A stretch of DNA of 64,000 bases, taken from contig OZ241886.1 of NCBI GenBank assembly GCA_965203375.1, positions 868,001-932,000 of the forward strand, in the 5' to 3' direction. The position numbers and the translations under genes were made by a program. This DNA is from CATQHS01 sp965203375. GTDB lineage: Bacteria > Actinomycetota > Acidimicrobiia > Acidimicrobiales > Aldehydirespiratoraceae. Positions 7,886 through 15,746 of this stretch are shown here, one piece after another. Position 1 is the stretch's first letter; every line of letters starts with the position of its first letter. The notes under the pieces were generated by a model. That model was not told the DNA's origin, did no database searches, and worked only from the letters and a program-made list of their open reading frames with translations.

Positions 7886-9529
7886 CCTCTTCGCCCCGAC
7901 AGCCGAGCCCGAAGCAGCGATGTGCTGACCCTGGCTGAGTTCGCGGCCGAATTCGGGGGCGAGGGCGACCGCGTTGAATTCAAGGAGGGACTCTCGCAGA
8001 GAACCATCTCCGAAACGGTTGTGGCTTTCTCCAACAGCGAAGGCGGTGTGCTTCTGATCGGGGTCACCGATCAGGGTGAGGTGAAGGGCTTTGATCTGAA
8101 CGGCCACCAAGAGGGCCGCATACACGGGTTCATCGGCCAGCTTCACAATCCCGGTCGCTACGAGATCCGCCGCGTGGCCGTCGAAGACCGCCCAGTGGGT
8201 CTCGTGGTGGTAGAGAGGCGCGTGGAGGGATTCTCCCAGATGAGCGACGGCCGCGTCCTCGTCCGACGGGGCGCCTCGAACCGGGCGCTGGTGGGTGCGG
8301 GCCTGTCCGACTTCATCGCCAGCAGGTCGTTGCGTCGCTTTGAGACGACCTCGACGGACAGCGACTTCGACGCGGCAGACCGTGAACTGACGGAAGAATT
8401 GGCCAGATTGTGGTCATGGAGCGAAGAGACCCTCGTTGAGCGACTGGAGGAGCACCGGTTCCTGAGCAGAACAGAACATGGGGACCGATTGACGGTGGCC
8501 GGGGCTCTCTTTCTGCTTCGAGAGCCGCACTCGGCGCTCGGCAAGACTTTCATCGAGATTTTCAGTTACCGCGGTGAGGGCTCGGACTACAACCTCAGGG
8601 TTGAGATGAAGGGCCCTCTGCCGTCCCAGATCAGAGAGACCACAGCTTACGTTCTCAGTATGGTCGGCCAAGATCTCGTAGTGATCGGTCTGCGTCGCTT
8701 CGATCTGCCCCGATTGCCCGAGATCGTCCTGCGAGAAGCCATCGCCAACGCTCTCGCGCATCGCTCCTATGAATTCAAAGGCACGCCTGTCAGGATTGAG
8801 ATCCGCCCGGATCGTGTCGTTGTAACGTCACCCGGCGGACTGCCAGAACCGGTAACTATCGAGAATATCCGCGAGCAGCAGGCCGCTCGCAATCCTGAGA
8901 TCATCCGGACGCTTCGGCGCTGCGGGTTGGCTGAGGATGCCGGCCGCGGCATTGGGGTGATGCAGGATGAGATGGCGTATAACTTGCTCGAGCCGCCGGA
9001 GATCAGCGAGGACGGGTCATCGGTGAGCGTCGCGTTGCCGCTCTCGTCCATCGTGTCGCTGGAGGAACGGGTCTGGGTCGCCGACCTTCAGAGGCGAGGT
9101 TCGCTGGAGCCGCGGGACTCGTTGCTGCTGGTGTTCGCGGCTCGTGGCGAGGTTCTGACCAATTCAGAGGCAAGGCGGATATTGGGCGCGGACAGAGATG
9201 AGGCCCGTCTGGCCCTTCATCGGCTCAGGGATGAGGGCTTATTGGTGCAGCAGGGGGAGCGCGGGGGAGCAGAGTATCTGATTCATCCCGATCACGGACT
9301 GGCGCCCGGACTGCGTCTGCTTCACGAAGAGGTCGAGTCCTTGGTCGTCGATATGGCCCTGGAGGGGCCGGTCACCAACGAGCGTGTGCGAGAGCGCACT
9401 GGGTTGGACCGAGCCAAAGCCGGCGCCCTTCTGACGCGCCTGGTTTCCGACAACCGGCTCGAACGACGCGGCGAGCGGCGCGGCACCCACTACGTCCTGC
9501 CCGGAGGCTCCAAGCCGAGCGACCGCTGA
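7877..9529 (+). CDS. AlbA_2-domain (Schlafen-like) ATP-binding/wHTH protein
   Basis: 550 residues. N-terminal AlbA_2 fold: EFKEGLSQRTISETVVAFSNSEGGVLLIGVTDQGEVKGF, then VRRGASNRALVGAGL. The middle has a GHKL-like ATPase segment (LREAIANALAHRSYEFKGTPVRIEI...VTSPGGLPEPV...DAGRGIGVMQDEM) and the C-terminus has winged-helix segments. Such proteins are found in regulatory and phage-defence settings; the function here is unknown. Start uncertain: ATG 7877 sits in a palindrome arm, GTG 7922 is the alternative. Its upstream palindromes and AT-rich leader suggest autoregulation and horizontal arrival. Confidence 0.75.
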   Translation: MSYPLRPDSRARSSDVLTLAEFAAEFGGEGDRVEFKEGLSQRTISETVVAFSNSEGGVLLIGVTDQGEVKGFDLNGHQEGRIHGFIGQLHNPGRYEIRRVAVEDRPVGLVVVERRVEGFSQMSDGRVLVRRGASNRALVGAGLSDFIASRSLRRFETTSTDSDFDAADRELTEELARLWSWSEETLVERLEEHRFLSRTEHGDRLTVAGALFLLREPHSALGKTFIEIFSYRGEGSDYNLRVEMKGPLPSQIRETTAYVLSMVGQDLVVIGLRRFDLPRLPEIVLREAIANALAHRSYEFKGTPVRIEIRPDRVVVTSPGGLPEPVTIENIREQQAARNPEIIRTLRRCGLAEDAGRGIGVMQDEMAYNLLEPPEISEDGSSVSVALPLSSIVSLEERVWVADLQRRGSLEPRDSLLLVFAARGEVLTNSEARRILGADRDEARLALHRLRDEGLLVQQGERGGAEYLIHPDHGLAPGLRLLHEEVESLVVDMALEGPVTNERVRERTGLDRAKAGALLTRLVSDNRLERRGERRGTHYVLPGGSKPSDR

Positions 9530-9640
9530 CTGAAGTTCAGTTCCAGATGGGCTGCGGCCACGAGGCGCGGGCTACAGTGGGCTTGCTCGCAACCCGGGTT
9601 GGCGGGCAGGGACGAAGACACGGGCAAGGAGGCACCCCCG

Positions 9641-9916
9641 ATGGGACAGGAGCCAATTCCAGGCTCAGTGGCTCCCGAAGGAGCGCTCGACTTGTTGGTC
9701 GGTGAAGGCAGCCAGCCCGGATCGCCGCCTGCCGCTGTTTCTGCGGCGGCGCCAGCCGACAACCCAGAACGCGCCGACGCGTTGACGAGTCGGGACGGAC
9801 TCGTCCTAGACGCTGAAGCACGGGCGACATGGGAGAAGCTGCTTGACAGGCCGCCCCGCGACTTGCCGGATATCCGCGCCTTGTTGGACATGCCTGCCCC
9901 GCTCGCATCCAGTTGA
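9641..9916 (+). CDS. TacA-like antitoxin candidate lacking a recognisable RHH domain
   Basis: 91 residues. CAAGGAGG (9625-9632) lies 8 nt before ATG 9641. The C-terminal third (LDAEARATWEKLLDRPPRDLPDIRALLDMP) resembles the toxin-binding tail of DUF1778/TacA antitoxins. The N-terminal 50 residues are Pro/Gly/Ala-rich and I see no ribbon-helix-helix, so autorepression through that domain would be lost. It ends 6 bp before a TacT-type acetyltransferase. Confidence 0.6.
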   Translation: MGQEPIPGSVAPEGALDLLVGEGSQPGSPPAAVSAAAPADNPERADALTSRDGLVLDAEARATWEKLLDRPPRDLPDIRALLDMPAPLASS

Positions 9917-9922
9917 TCTCAG

Positions 9923-10471
9923 GTGGCGGCCCGCCACTACCCCGCGCCGCGGCTGCTCTCCGGCAGCGATGACCTCTCCGTCTTCGATTGCCGGTCCGCC
10001 GAGCAGACCGAGTGGCTGCAACGGCGCGCACGCCAGGCACATTCGGCCGGCACGGCGCGGGTTTACGTCGTCACAGAGCCCGACAGTTCCGTCGTTGTCG
10101 GTTATTACGCCTGGTGTATGGCGAGCCTGGGCATAGAGGCGGCACCGGACAGGCTGCGGCGAGGGGCGGGCCGCTACCCGCAGCCCGTTGCTCTGCTCGC
10201 CCGGCTCGGAGTCGACGCGGGCCACGAAAACCGGCAGATCGGCAGATGGATGCTCAAGCACGCTGTCGAGAACGCGATAAGTGTCGGCGAACGGATTGGC
10301 TGTCGCGGCCTTCTGATCCACGCTGAGTCTGAACGGACGCGAGACTTCTACACCCGACTGAGCCCCGACTTTGAGCCACTGAAATCCGACCAGATGCAGA
10401 TCGTGCTGATGATGAAAGACCTCCGCAAGTTGGTATCAGCGCGGACGCAGCCAGCGCCACCAACCCCGTGA
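9923..10471 (+). CDS. GNAT acetyltransferase, TacT-like toxin candidate
   Basis: 182 residues of the GNAT fold: VVGYYAWCMASLG, then LLARLGVDAGHENRQIGRWMLKHAVENA (acetyl-CoA-binding region) and the end GLLIHAESERTRDFYTRLSPDFEPL. This pattern is that of TacT toxins, which acetylate the amino group of charged aminoacyl-tRNA and stop translation. Usual TacT binding motifs read QGxG; here it is ENRQIGRW, so activity is not certain. GTG start 6 bp after the antitoxin stop makes a two-gene operon. Confidence 0.72.
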   Translation: MAARHYPAPRLLSGSDDLSVFDCRSAEQTEWLQRRARQAHSAGTARVYVVTEPDSSVVVGYYAWCMASLGIEAAPDRLRRGAGRYPQPVALLARLGVDAGHENRQIGRWMLKHAVENAISVGERIGCRGLLIHAESERTRDFYTRLSPDFEPLKSDQMQIVLMMKDLRKLVSARTQPAPPTP

Positions 10472-10495
10472 CGGGATCGGCCGGCAGCCCGCCTG

Positions 10496-10867
10496 CTATG
10501 CCGCCCCTGTGGGTGCCGGGTGTTCTTGTGGGCGCGGTTCGTCCCATTGCTCGTCGGGGATGCCGAATGCTGCTCGCCCGGCGGCCAGCGCTTCGTCGGC
10601 TGTGGGGTGGACCGCCGCGGGCCCGTCTAGCGGGACGAAGCCGTGCTCGTCGAGGTCGGGGCAGCTTCGGTGCCCGGTGACCATCATGGCGATCCATCCG
10701 CTGCCGGCCAGCGGGACAGCGAACACCTCGGCCTGGTAGCCCTCCGCCAGAGAGGCCGTCTGCCTGTGCCCCGGGAACCCGTAGAGCCCGAAGGGGCGGG
10801 TGGCCAGGTCGGCTCTCTCGACTGTCGTCTGGCCGTTTTCGCCGGGTCCTTCGTCATCAGATGACAT
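10496..10867 (-). CDS. Hypothetical protein, 123 residues
   Basis: Starts MSSDDEGPGENGQTTVERADL. The body (YQAEVFAVPLAGSGWIAMMVTGHRSCPDLDEHGFVPL, then VHPTADEALAAGRAAFGI) looks like one small globular domain. No family recognised. It lies between the TacAT-like and HicBA pairs and converges with the former. ATG 10867 is chosen; a reading frame continues to 10996 but that extension is unlike protein. Confidence 0.55.
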   Translation of the reverse strand: MSSDDEGPGENGQTTVERADLATRPFGLYGFPGHRQTASLAEGYQAEVFAVPLAGSGWIAMMVTGHRSCPDLDEHGFVPLDGPAAVHPTADEALAAGRAAFGIPDEQWDEPRPQEHPAPTGAA

Positions 10868-10957
10868 GGAAATGACACTACCCTCGTTCCGGGCTGGCCG
10901 CAACGGGCCTGTTCCTGGTAGCCTGCCGCTGACGAAGCGCGTAGCTTGAGGTGAGGC

Positions 10958-11296
10958 ATGGAACGTCAGCAGCGGCCTGTGCAAACACTGGCCCATTTGG
11001 AATCAGCCGCGGCCGTCGAATGCGAATCGCCTGAAACACTTGAAGTGACAGAATCATCGATCCAACAGTGGGCCGAGATCGCGGCGTCGCAAGCGGTATT
11101 AAGCGATATAGACGATCCGCCGGGGTTTGTAGCCACGGTTAGTGGAGTAAAGGGCGCTTGGGGATTCGGCGAATCTAAACGGGCAGCAATAGATGAATTG
11201 AGATCGGTTCTAATCGGCTGGGTGACATTGAAACTTGAAGACGGCGACGACGACATTCCCAGCATGGAAGGCGTGCAACTCGTCACAGGCCGATGA
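10958..11296 (+). CDS. hicB: HicB-family antitoxin
   Basis: 112 residues. The segment DDPPGFVATVSGVKGAWGFGESKRAAIDELRSVLIGWVTLKLEDGDDDIP is a HicB-type RNase H-like partial fold (W/G-rich strand, then the helix of x-A-I-x-E-L-R). It sits upstream of hicA with a 4-bp ATGA overlap. GC is visibly lower than in neighbouring metabolic genes, consistent with transfer. Confidence 0.75.
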   Translation: MERQQRPVQTLAHLESAAAVECESPETLEVTESSIQQWAEIAASQAVLSDIDDPPGFVATVSGVKGAWGFGESKRAAIDELRSVLIGWVTLKLEDGDDDIPSMEGVQLVTGR

Positions 11297-11517
11297 GTTC
11301 CAGGCTACGGCCGATTACAAGGAGAGATCTGATCAAACGCCTCAGGCGTCTCGGGTGGGAAGGTCCGAAATATGCCAACAACCATGATTACATGGTCAAA
11401 GGCAAACACAAGGTTCATATACCCAATCAACATCGTTCAGATATTTCTGTAGGGTTGTTACACCTGATTCTCAAACAAGCCGACATCACCAATAAGGAGT
11501 GGTTCGGCGTCGACTGA
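11293..11517 (+). CDS. hicA: HicA-family mRNA interferase toxin
   Basis: 74 residues with the dsRBD-like HicA fold: RRDLIKRLRRLGWEGPKYANNHDYMVKG, then HKVHIPNQHRSDISVGLLHLILKQADI. The His in NNHDYM matches the catalytic His position of HicA. HicA toxins cut mRNA and tmRNA. Order is antitoxin then toxin. Confidence 0.8.
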   Translation: MSSRLRPITRRDLIKRLRRLGWEGPKYANNHDYMVKGKHKVHIPNQHRSDISVGLLHLILKQADITNKEWFGVD

Positions 11518-11526
11518 AGTTTGTGG

Positions 11527-13710
11527 TCAGCTTTGGGTGGGGAGGACGGTGATGCTGGAGAAGCACATCTCGTCTAAGGTGCCTTCGTTCCAGGTGACGT
11601 AGCGGGGCTCGGGCATGTATTGCAGCGACCGGTCCCACCAGCATTCGAAGCGCACCGTGTCGCCCTCGGTGATCCGGATGTCCTCGACCGGCTCGTAGTT
11701 GAGCTGCCACTCGAAGTCCCACTCCGGTATGTCGAGCAGGATCCGCTCCCGGGCGGTGTCGGGGTGCAGCGTCATCCGGTAGGCGGCGCCCAGCTCGTGC
11801 ATGTGGCCCAGCACGGTGTGGATGACGCCGGTGTTCTGGGCGGGCAGGTCGCATGAGCTGTAGCCCACCGTGCCGTCTAGGTCGTCGTAGTCGTCGACCG
11901 TCCCGCCGCACAGCAGGATCAGGCCGTCGGGGATGAACCGGGCCAGCAGGCCGTACTTGGACGCCACGTCGTCGAGGACGTTGCCCCGCTCGCACATGTT
12001 CACGTAGCCCTCTGTCGCCGCGGCCCGCTCCGCGGCCAGCGCCTCCTCGGCGGGCGTGCAGGGCACCTCGGCCGGGGTTAGGTAGGTGTCGCCGGAGATG
12101 TGGGTGATCCCGGCCGCCACCTCGGCCGGGGTGGCCTCGTCCAGGATTATCAGCGACGTGTCGGGGCGGGTCTCGTGGTCGAAGTGGAAGTGGATCTGGT
12201 TGACGATCATGTCGCCGGGGGCCAGGAACAGGCCGTAGCCCTCGGGGTAGGCGGTCGGCGACTGGCCCGGGGCCCAGCCCTGGACGGGCCAGACCCCGGC
12301 CGTCTCCAGCCCGGACAGGCCGAAGCAGGTCCAGCCCGGCTCGTCGGCCAGCCCCTCGGCCGCCTCGGTCTTGTCCTCGGCCGCGATCCGGGCGGCGATC
12401 TCGTCCGCCGCCGCGGCCGGCACCCGGTAGACGATGGCGTGGTGGACGATGTCGGTCTGGTCGGGCCTGAACTCGAAGCCCCTCACCCAGGTGCCGTCGC
12501 CCTCGGAGTCGGCCACCTCATGGACCTGGCAGCGGTAGTCGTCCCGCTTGACCGGCGTCCCGTCGGGCCGGGCGTAGCCGGTGTAGGGGCCGTCCCGGGG
12601 GCCGATTGTCTGATCCTCCTCGATCCCGACGACGGCCTGGCTGCGGGCCACCAGGGGAGTGTCGCCGGCCACGTCGAGGCCGCCGCCCGCCCGGGCCCAC
12701 TCGGCGATGGCCGCCTTCTCGGCCTCGGTCAGCGACCAGTCGTGCTCGAAGTCGGGGCCCAGGTCCGAGGGCAGCCAGGGGGGCATGAACCCGGCCCCGA
12801 CCACCAGGGCGATGTCATCGGCGATGGCCGCCGCGTCGGCCGCGGTGTCCAGGGCCACGGTGCTGTGCCCCGGCCCCCCGGCGGTGTGGCAGCTCACGCA
12901 GTTGTGCTCCAGCACGGGCTGGACCGTCTCGGCGAAGGCCCCGGCGGCGGGCCGGACGACGGGAACGGCCCGGCCCAGCCCGCCGTCCTCGGGCGGCGAG
13001 CCCAGCTCCACCCGGCGGGCCACCAGGTCGAAGGCGAGGGTCACCTCGTCGGAGGTGTGGGCCAGGCGGGCGATGTGGATGGGACCGACGCCGTAGTCGC
13101 TGGCCAGCACCACCGTCGAGACGGAGGCGACGAGCCGGTCGGGCCCCACGGTGACGGCGCCGGCGAAGGTCTCGGTGCGGGTGGTCTCCTTGACGGTGAG
13201 GTCGCCGGTGACGGCCACGTCGTAGGTGGCGCCGTCGGCGAAGGCCGCGTCGAGGCCTTCTATAGAGATGGGGGCGAACCGGGCGAAGGGCCAGTGGCTC
13301 GACTCCAGGTAGTCGTGGCGGAGGCGCTTGTCCCGCAGGTTCGAGTCGGAGTCGAGCATCTCCACGTTCACCACGATCTCGCCCACCCGGCTGCGGGCCG
13401 GGTCGGCGGTGTTGACCGCGATGTCGCCGGCCACCACCGTGGTGGCCCCGGTGGTGGTGCGCTCCGTCCCGGCCAGCCGCTCGGTGAGCGTGTAGCTCAC
13501 CACCGAGCCGTCGTCGGGGCGGATGCGGTAGAGCCGCTCGGTCTCGGAGTCCACCTCGGCGATGGGGGCGGCGAACGCGCCCCGGGTCTCGGGCTCGCCG
13601 TCGGCGAAGATCCAGTCCCACTGGCTCCGGGTGGCGAAGGCCACGGCCCCCACCGCCAGCACGGCCAATATGGCGATCCGGCCCCGGTCCAGTCTGCCCC
13701 ATCGGGCCAT
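11527..13710 (-). CDS. Membrane-anchored YceI / cytochrome c / copper monooxygenase fusion
   Basis: 727 residues. Order: basic N-terminus and one membrane segment (about residues 10-28); YceI-like lipocalin domain (SYTLTERLAG...DSDSNLRDKRLRHDYLESS...FARF) to about 205; a c-type haem site CVSCH near 272; then a copper type II, ascorbate-dependent monooxygenase region with DIVHHAIVYRV near 422, NQIHFHFDH near 508 and GHMHELGAAY near 635. The His pairs match the two copper sites of the PHM/dopamine beta-monooxygenase family. A fused haem domain could supply electrons instead of ascorbate (inference). Exported or membrane-facing. Substrate unknown. Convergent with hicA (9 bp gap). Confidence 0.8.
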   Translation of the reverse strand: MARWGRLDRGRIAILAVLAVGAVAFATRSQWDWIFADGEPETRGAFAAPIAEVDSETERLYRIRPDDGSVVSYTLTERLAGTERTTTGATTVVAGDIAVNTADPARSRVGEIVVNVEMLDSDSNLRDKRLRHDYLESSHWPFARFAPISIEGLDAAFADGATYDVAVTGDLTVKETTRTETFAGAVTVGPDRLVASVSTVVLASDYGVGPIHIARLAHTSDEVTLAFDLVARRVELGSPPEDGGLGRAVPVVRPAAGAFAETVQPVLEHNCVSCHTAGGPGHSTVALDTAADAAAIADDIALVVGAGFMPPWLPSDLGPDFEHDWSLTEAEKAAIAEWARAGGGLDVAGDTPLVARSQAVVGIEEDQTIGPRDGPYTGYARPDGTPVKRDDYRCQVHEVADSEGDGTWVRGFEFRPDQTDIVHHAIVYRVPAAAADEIAARIAAEDKTEAAEGLADEPGWTCFGLSGLETAGVWPVQGWAPGQSPTAYPEGYGLFLAPGDMIVNQIHFHFDHETRPDTSLIILDEATPAEVAAGITHISGDTYLTPAEVPCTPAEEALAAERAAATEGYVNMCERGNVLDDVASKYGLLARFIPDGLILLCGGTVDDYDDLDGTVGYSSCDLPAQNTGVIHTVLGHMHELGAAYRMTLHPDTARERILLDIPEWDFEWQLNYEPVEDIRITEGDTVRFECWWDRSLQYMPEPRYVTWNEGTLDEMCFSSITVLPTQS

Positions 13711-13833
13711 ACCCCAGTATGCCCCCGTCGACGCAGCCCTGTGGGCGCGGCCCGAACCCGGCCGAGAGGGCGGGGCGGGGGCGGGGTGAGTACTATCGCC
13801 CGCCGCAGACCCGGCTGAGAGATCGGATCGACC

Positions 13834-15036
13834 ATGCAGACCCCCAAGGAGCGCTTCTCCCGCCTCGTCGACGCCGATGTGCTCGACTCGATGAAGTCGT
13901 CGATCGTCGACGTGTCCGACGGCCGCTACATGCCCCCTTACGTCTACGCCTCGGAGGAGTGGTTCGAGTTCGAGAAGGCGGCGGTGTACGACCGGTCCTG
14001 GCTGTGCGTCGGCCGGCTCGACCTGCTGCGCCAGCCGGGCGACTACTACACGGTCACCATCAACGACGACCCGCTGATGGTGGTGATGGACGACGAGGGC
14101 CAGGTCAGGGTTATGTCGTCGGTCTGCCAGCACCGCGGCCACCTGCTGGCCGAGGACTCGGGCAACGCCGAGACCGGGCTGTTCCGGTGCCCCCTGCACC
14201 ACTGGTCGTACGACCTCAAGGGCCGGCTGCGCCACGCGCCGGAGATGGGTAGGACCAACGACTTCAGCCGCAGCGACGTCTGCCTGCCCCAGCTCAAGGT
14301 CGAGCTGTGGCAGGGCTTCGTGTTCGCCCATTTCGACGACGACGCGCCGCCGCTGGCCCCCACCCTGGCCAAGCTCGAGGCCGAGATGGCCAACTACGAC
14401 GTGGCCAACATGGTGAGCCTCCCGCCCATGGACATAGAGGGCTACCCGTGGAACTGGAAGGTGATGCTCGAGAACTTCATGGAGCCCTACCACAACGCCT
14501 ACCTGCACAAGGGCATACACGACTTCGCCTTGGGCCACGGCTTCGTCGACCACACCCCCGACGAGAACGTCATCATGCACCCCACCGGGTTCGACCGGGA
14601 GCTGGGCGCCTTCAACCCCCTGCACAAGGCCCTGCTGCCCGAGATAGAGGGCCTGAGCGACCAGCAGCGCCGCCAGGTCATGTTCGCCATGATCCCGCCG
14701 ATGATGCCGCTGGGCCTCGTCCCCGACCACATGTTCTACTTCCTGGTGCTGCCCCACGGGGCCAACCAGATCACCATCCGGGTGGGGCTGTGCTTCCCGC
14801 CGGAGTCGCTGCAGGTGCGCAACTTCGGCAAGATCGTGGACTGGATCGTGGACGGGATCATGATGTACAACGATCAGGACGTGGAGGCCGACACCAGCGT
14901 GCAGAAGGGTCTGCGGTCCCGCTTCGCCCCCCGGGGCCGGTTCTCCTGGAAGGAGACGACGGTGGCCCAGCTCAACCGCTGGCTCCACAAGCGCTACGCC
15001 GAGTACGCCGAGGAGACCGGCCTCGTCGCCCGGTGA
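13834..15036 (+). CDS. Rieske non-haem iron oxygenase, alpha subunit
   Basis: 400 residues. Rieske [2Fe-2S] ligands CQHRGH near residue 93 and CPLHHW near 114; catalytic iron ligands in ENFMEPYHNAYLHKG near 215-230. Length and layout fit ring-hydroxylating or demethylating oxygenases. No reductase or ferredoxin gene is adjacent. Start at ATG after a 120-bp divergent gap. Followed by a 16-residue mini-ORF and a SnoaL-like gene that may act as a beta-type subunit. Confidence 0.87.
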   Translation: MQTPKERFSRLVDADVLDSMKSSIVDVSDGRYMPPYVYASEEWFEFEKAAVYDRSWLCVGRLDLLRQPGDYYTVTINDDPLMVVMDDEGQVRVMSSVCQHRGHLLAEDSGNAETGLFRCPLHHWSYDLKGRLRHAPEMGRTNDFSRSDVCLPQLKVELWQGFVFAHFDDDAPPLAPTLAKLEAEMANYDVANMVSLPPMDIEGYPWNWKVMLENFMEPYHNAYLHKGIHDFALGHGFVDHTPDENVIMHPTGFDRELGAFNPLHKALLPEIEGLSDQQRRQVMFAMIPPMMPLGLVPDHMFYFLVLPHGANQITIRVGLCFPPESLQVRNFGKIVDWIVDGIMMYNDQDVEADTSVQKGLRSRFAPRGRFSWKETTVAQLNRWLHKRYAEYAEETGLVAR

Positions 15037-15083
15037 TCGGGCCGTGGAGTGGCGGGGCCGAAGGATTCGACCGTGTCGGGTGA
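15033..15083 (+). other. Coupling mini-ORF between Rieske and SnoaL genes
   Basis: GTG at 15033 overlaps the Rieske stop (GTGA) and codes MIGPWSGGAEGFDRVG. Its TGA at 15081-15083 lies 8 nt inside the SnoaL gene if that starts at GTG 15073. Not similar to the downstream N-terminus. Translation is unproven. Confidence 0.35.
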
Positions 15084-15618
15084 CGGGCCAGACGAGCGGC
15101 TCGAACAGATAGAGGCCCGCCTGGAGCGGGTCGAGTCGGAGCGGGCGGTGACCCGGCTCATGTACCGCTATGTCCACGCCTGCGACGAGCTCAAGGACGC
15201 CGACCGGGTGGCGTCGTTCTTCACCGAGGACGCGGTGTGGGAGGGCCAGGGCCACTTCGCCGAGTTCGGGGCCACCGAGGGCCGAGGCGCCATCCGCGAG
15301 ATGTTCGTGGACAACCCGGTGATGCTGCCCTTCACCGCCCATTTCCTCGCCAACCCCGACATCGAGATCTCAGCCGACGGGAACAAGGCGTTCGGCCGCT
15401 GGCACACCCTGGAGGCGGCCACCCTCAAGGATCGAAGCACTGGTGTGTGGATGGCCGCGTGGTACGAGAACGACTTCGTGCGAACCGACGGCCAGTGGCT
15501 CATCTCGCACCTGCGCTACCGCGACCGCTTCGTGTGCCCCTACGACCAGGGTTGGGCCAAAGTCCGCTACATCTCGCCCCAAACCCTAGAAATAACCCCC
15601 GAGCCCGAACCGGACTGA
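15073..15618 (+). CDS. SnoaL/NTF2-like protein (possible oxygenase beta subunit)
   Basis: 181 residues: a coiled N-terminus (LEQIEARLERVESERAVTRLMYRYVHACDE), then a cone-shaped NTF2-like fold (DRVASFFTEDAVWEGQG, GAIREMF, HFLANPDIEISADGNKAFGRWHTLEAA, WYENDFVRTDGQWLISHLRYRDRF). This fold is shared by oxygenase beta subunits and SnoaL-like cyclases or isomerases. Its position 36 bp after a Rieske alpha gene favours the first, but alpha subunits of this type often act alone. GTG 15049 is an alternative start. Confidence 0.75.
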   Translation: MSGDGPDERLEQIEARLERVESERAVTRLMYRYVHACDELKDADRVASFFTEDAVWEGQGHFAEFGATEGRGAIREMFVDNPVMLPFTAHFLANPDIEISADGNKAFGRWHTLEAATLKDRSTGVWMAAWYENDFVRTDGQWLISHLRYRDRFVCPYDQGWAKVRYISPQTLEITPEPEPD

Positions 15619-15631
15619 CCGGGGCCGCGGA

Positions 15632-15691
15632 GCCGAGCCCGAAGCGGGTGGGCCGGGGAGCGACGGGGCCGAGCCCGTAGCGGGTGGGCCG
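15632..15691 (+). repeat. Two imperfect copies of a 24-bp sequence, echoing the SnoaL gene end
   Basis: GCCGAGCCCGAAGCGGGTGG (15632 on) recurs at 15668 with one change, period 36. The core GAGCCCGAACCGG is also the last coding stretch of the SnoaL gene (15601-15613), so this looks like a decayed tandem copy of a gene end. Confidence 0.6.
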
Positions 15692-15746
15692 AGGGTTGGG
15701 AGGCCGCGGGTCCGAGCCGAGTGGACTGAGGGGCGGCGAGCTGACT

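Noticed and set aside
13711..15342. Upstream extension of the monooxygenase frame to a 1271-residue protein
   Set aside because: The extension is antisense to a clear Rieske oxygenase gene and has no domain features; the real protein starts with a membrane helix at 13710.
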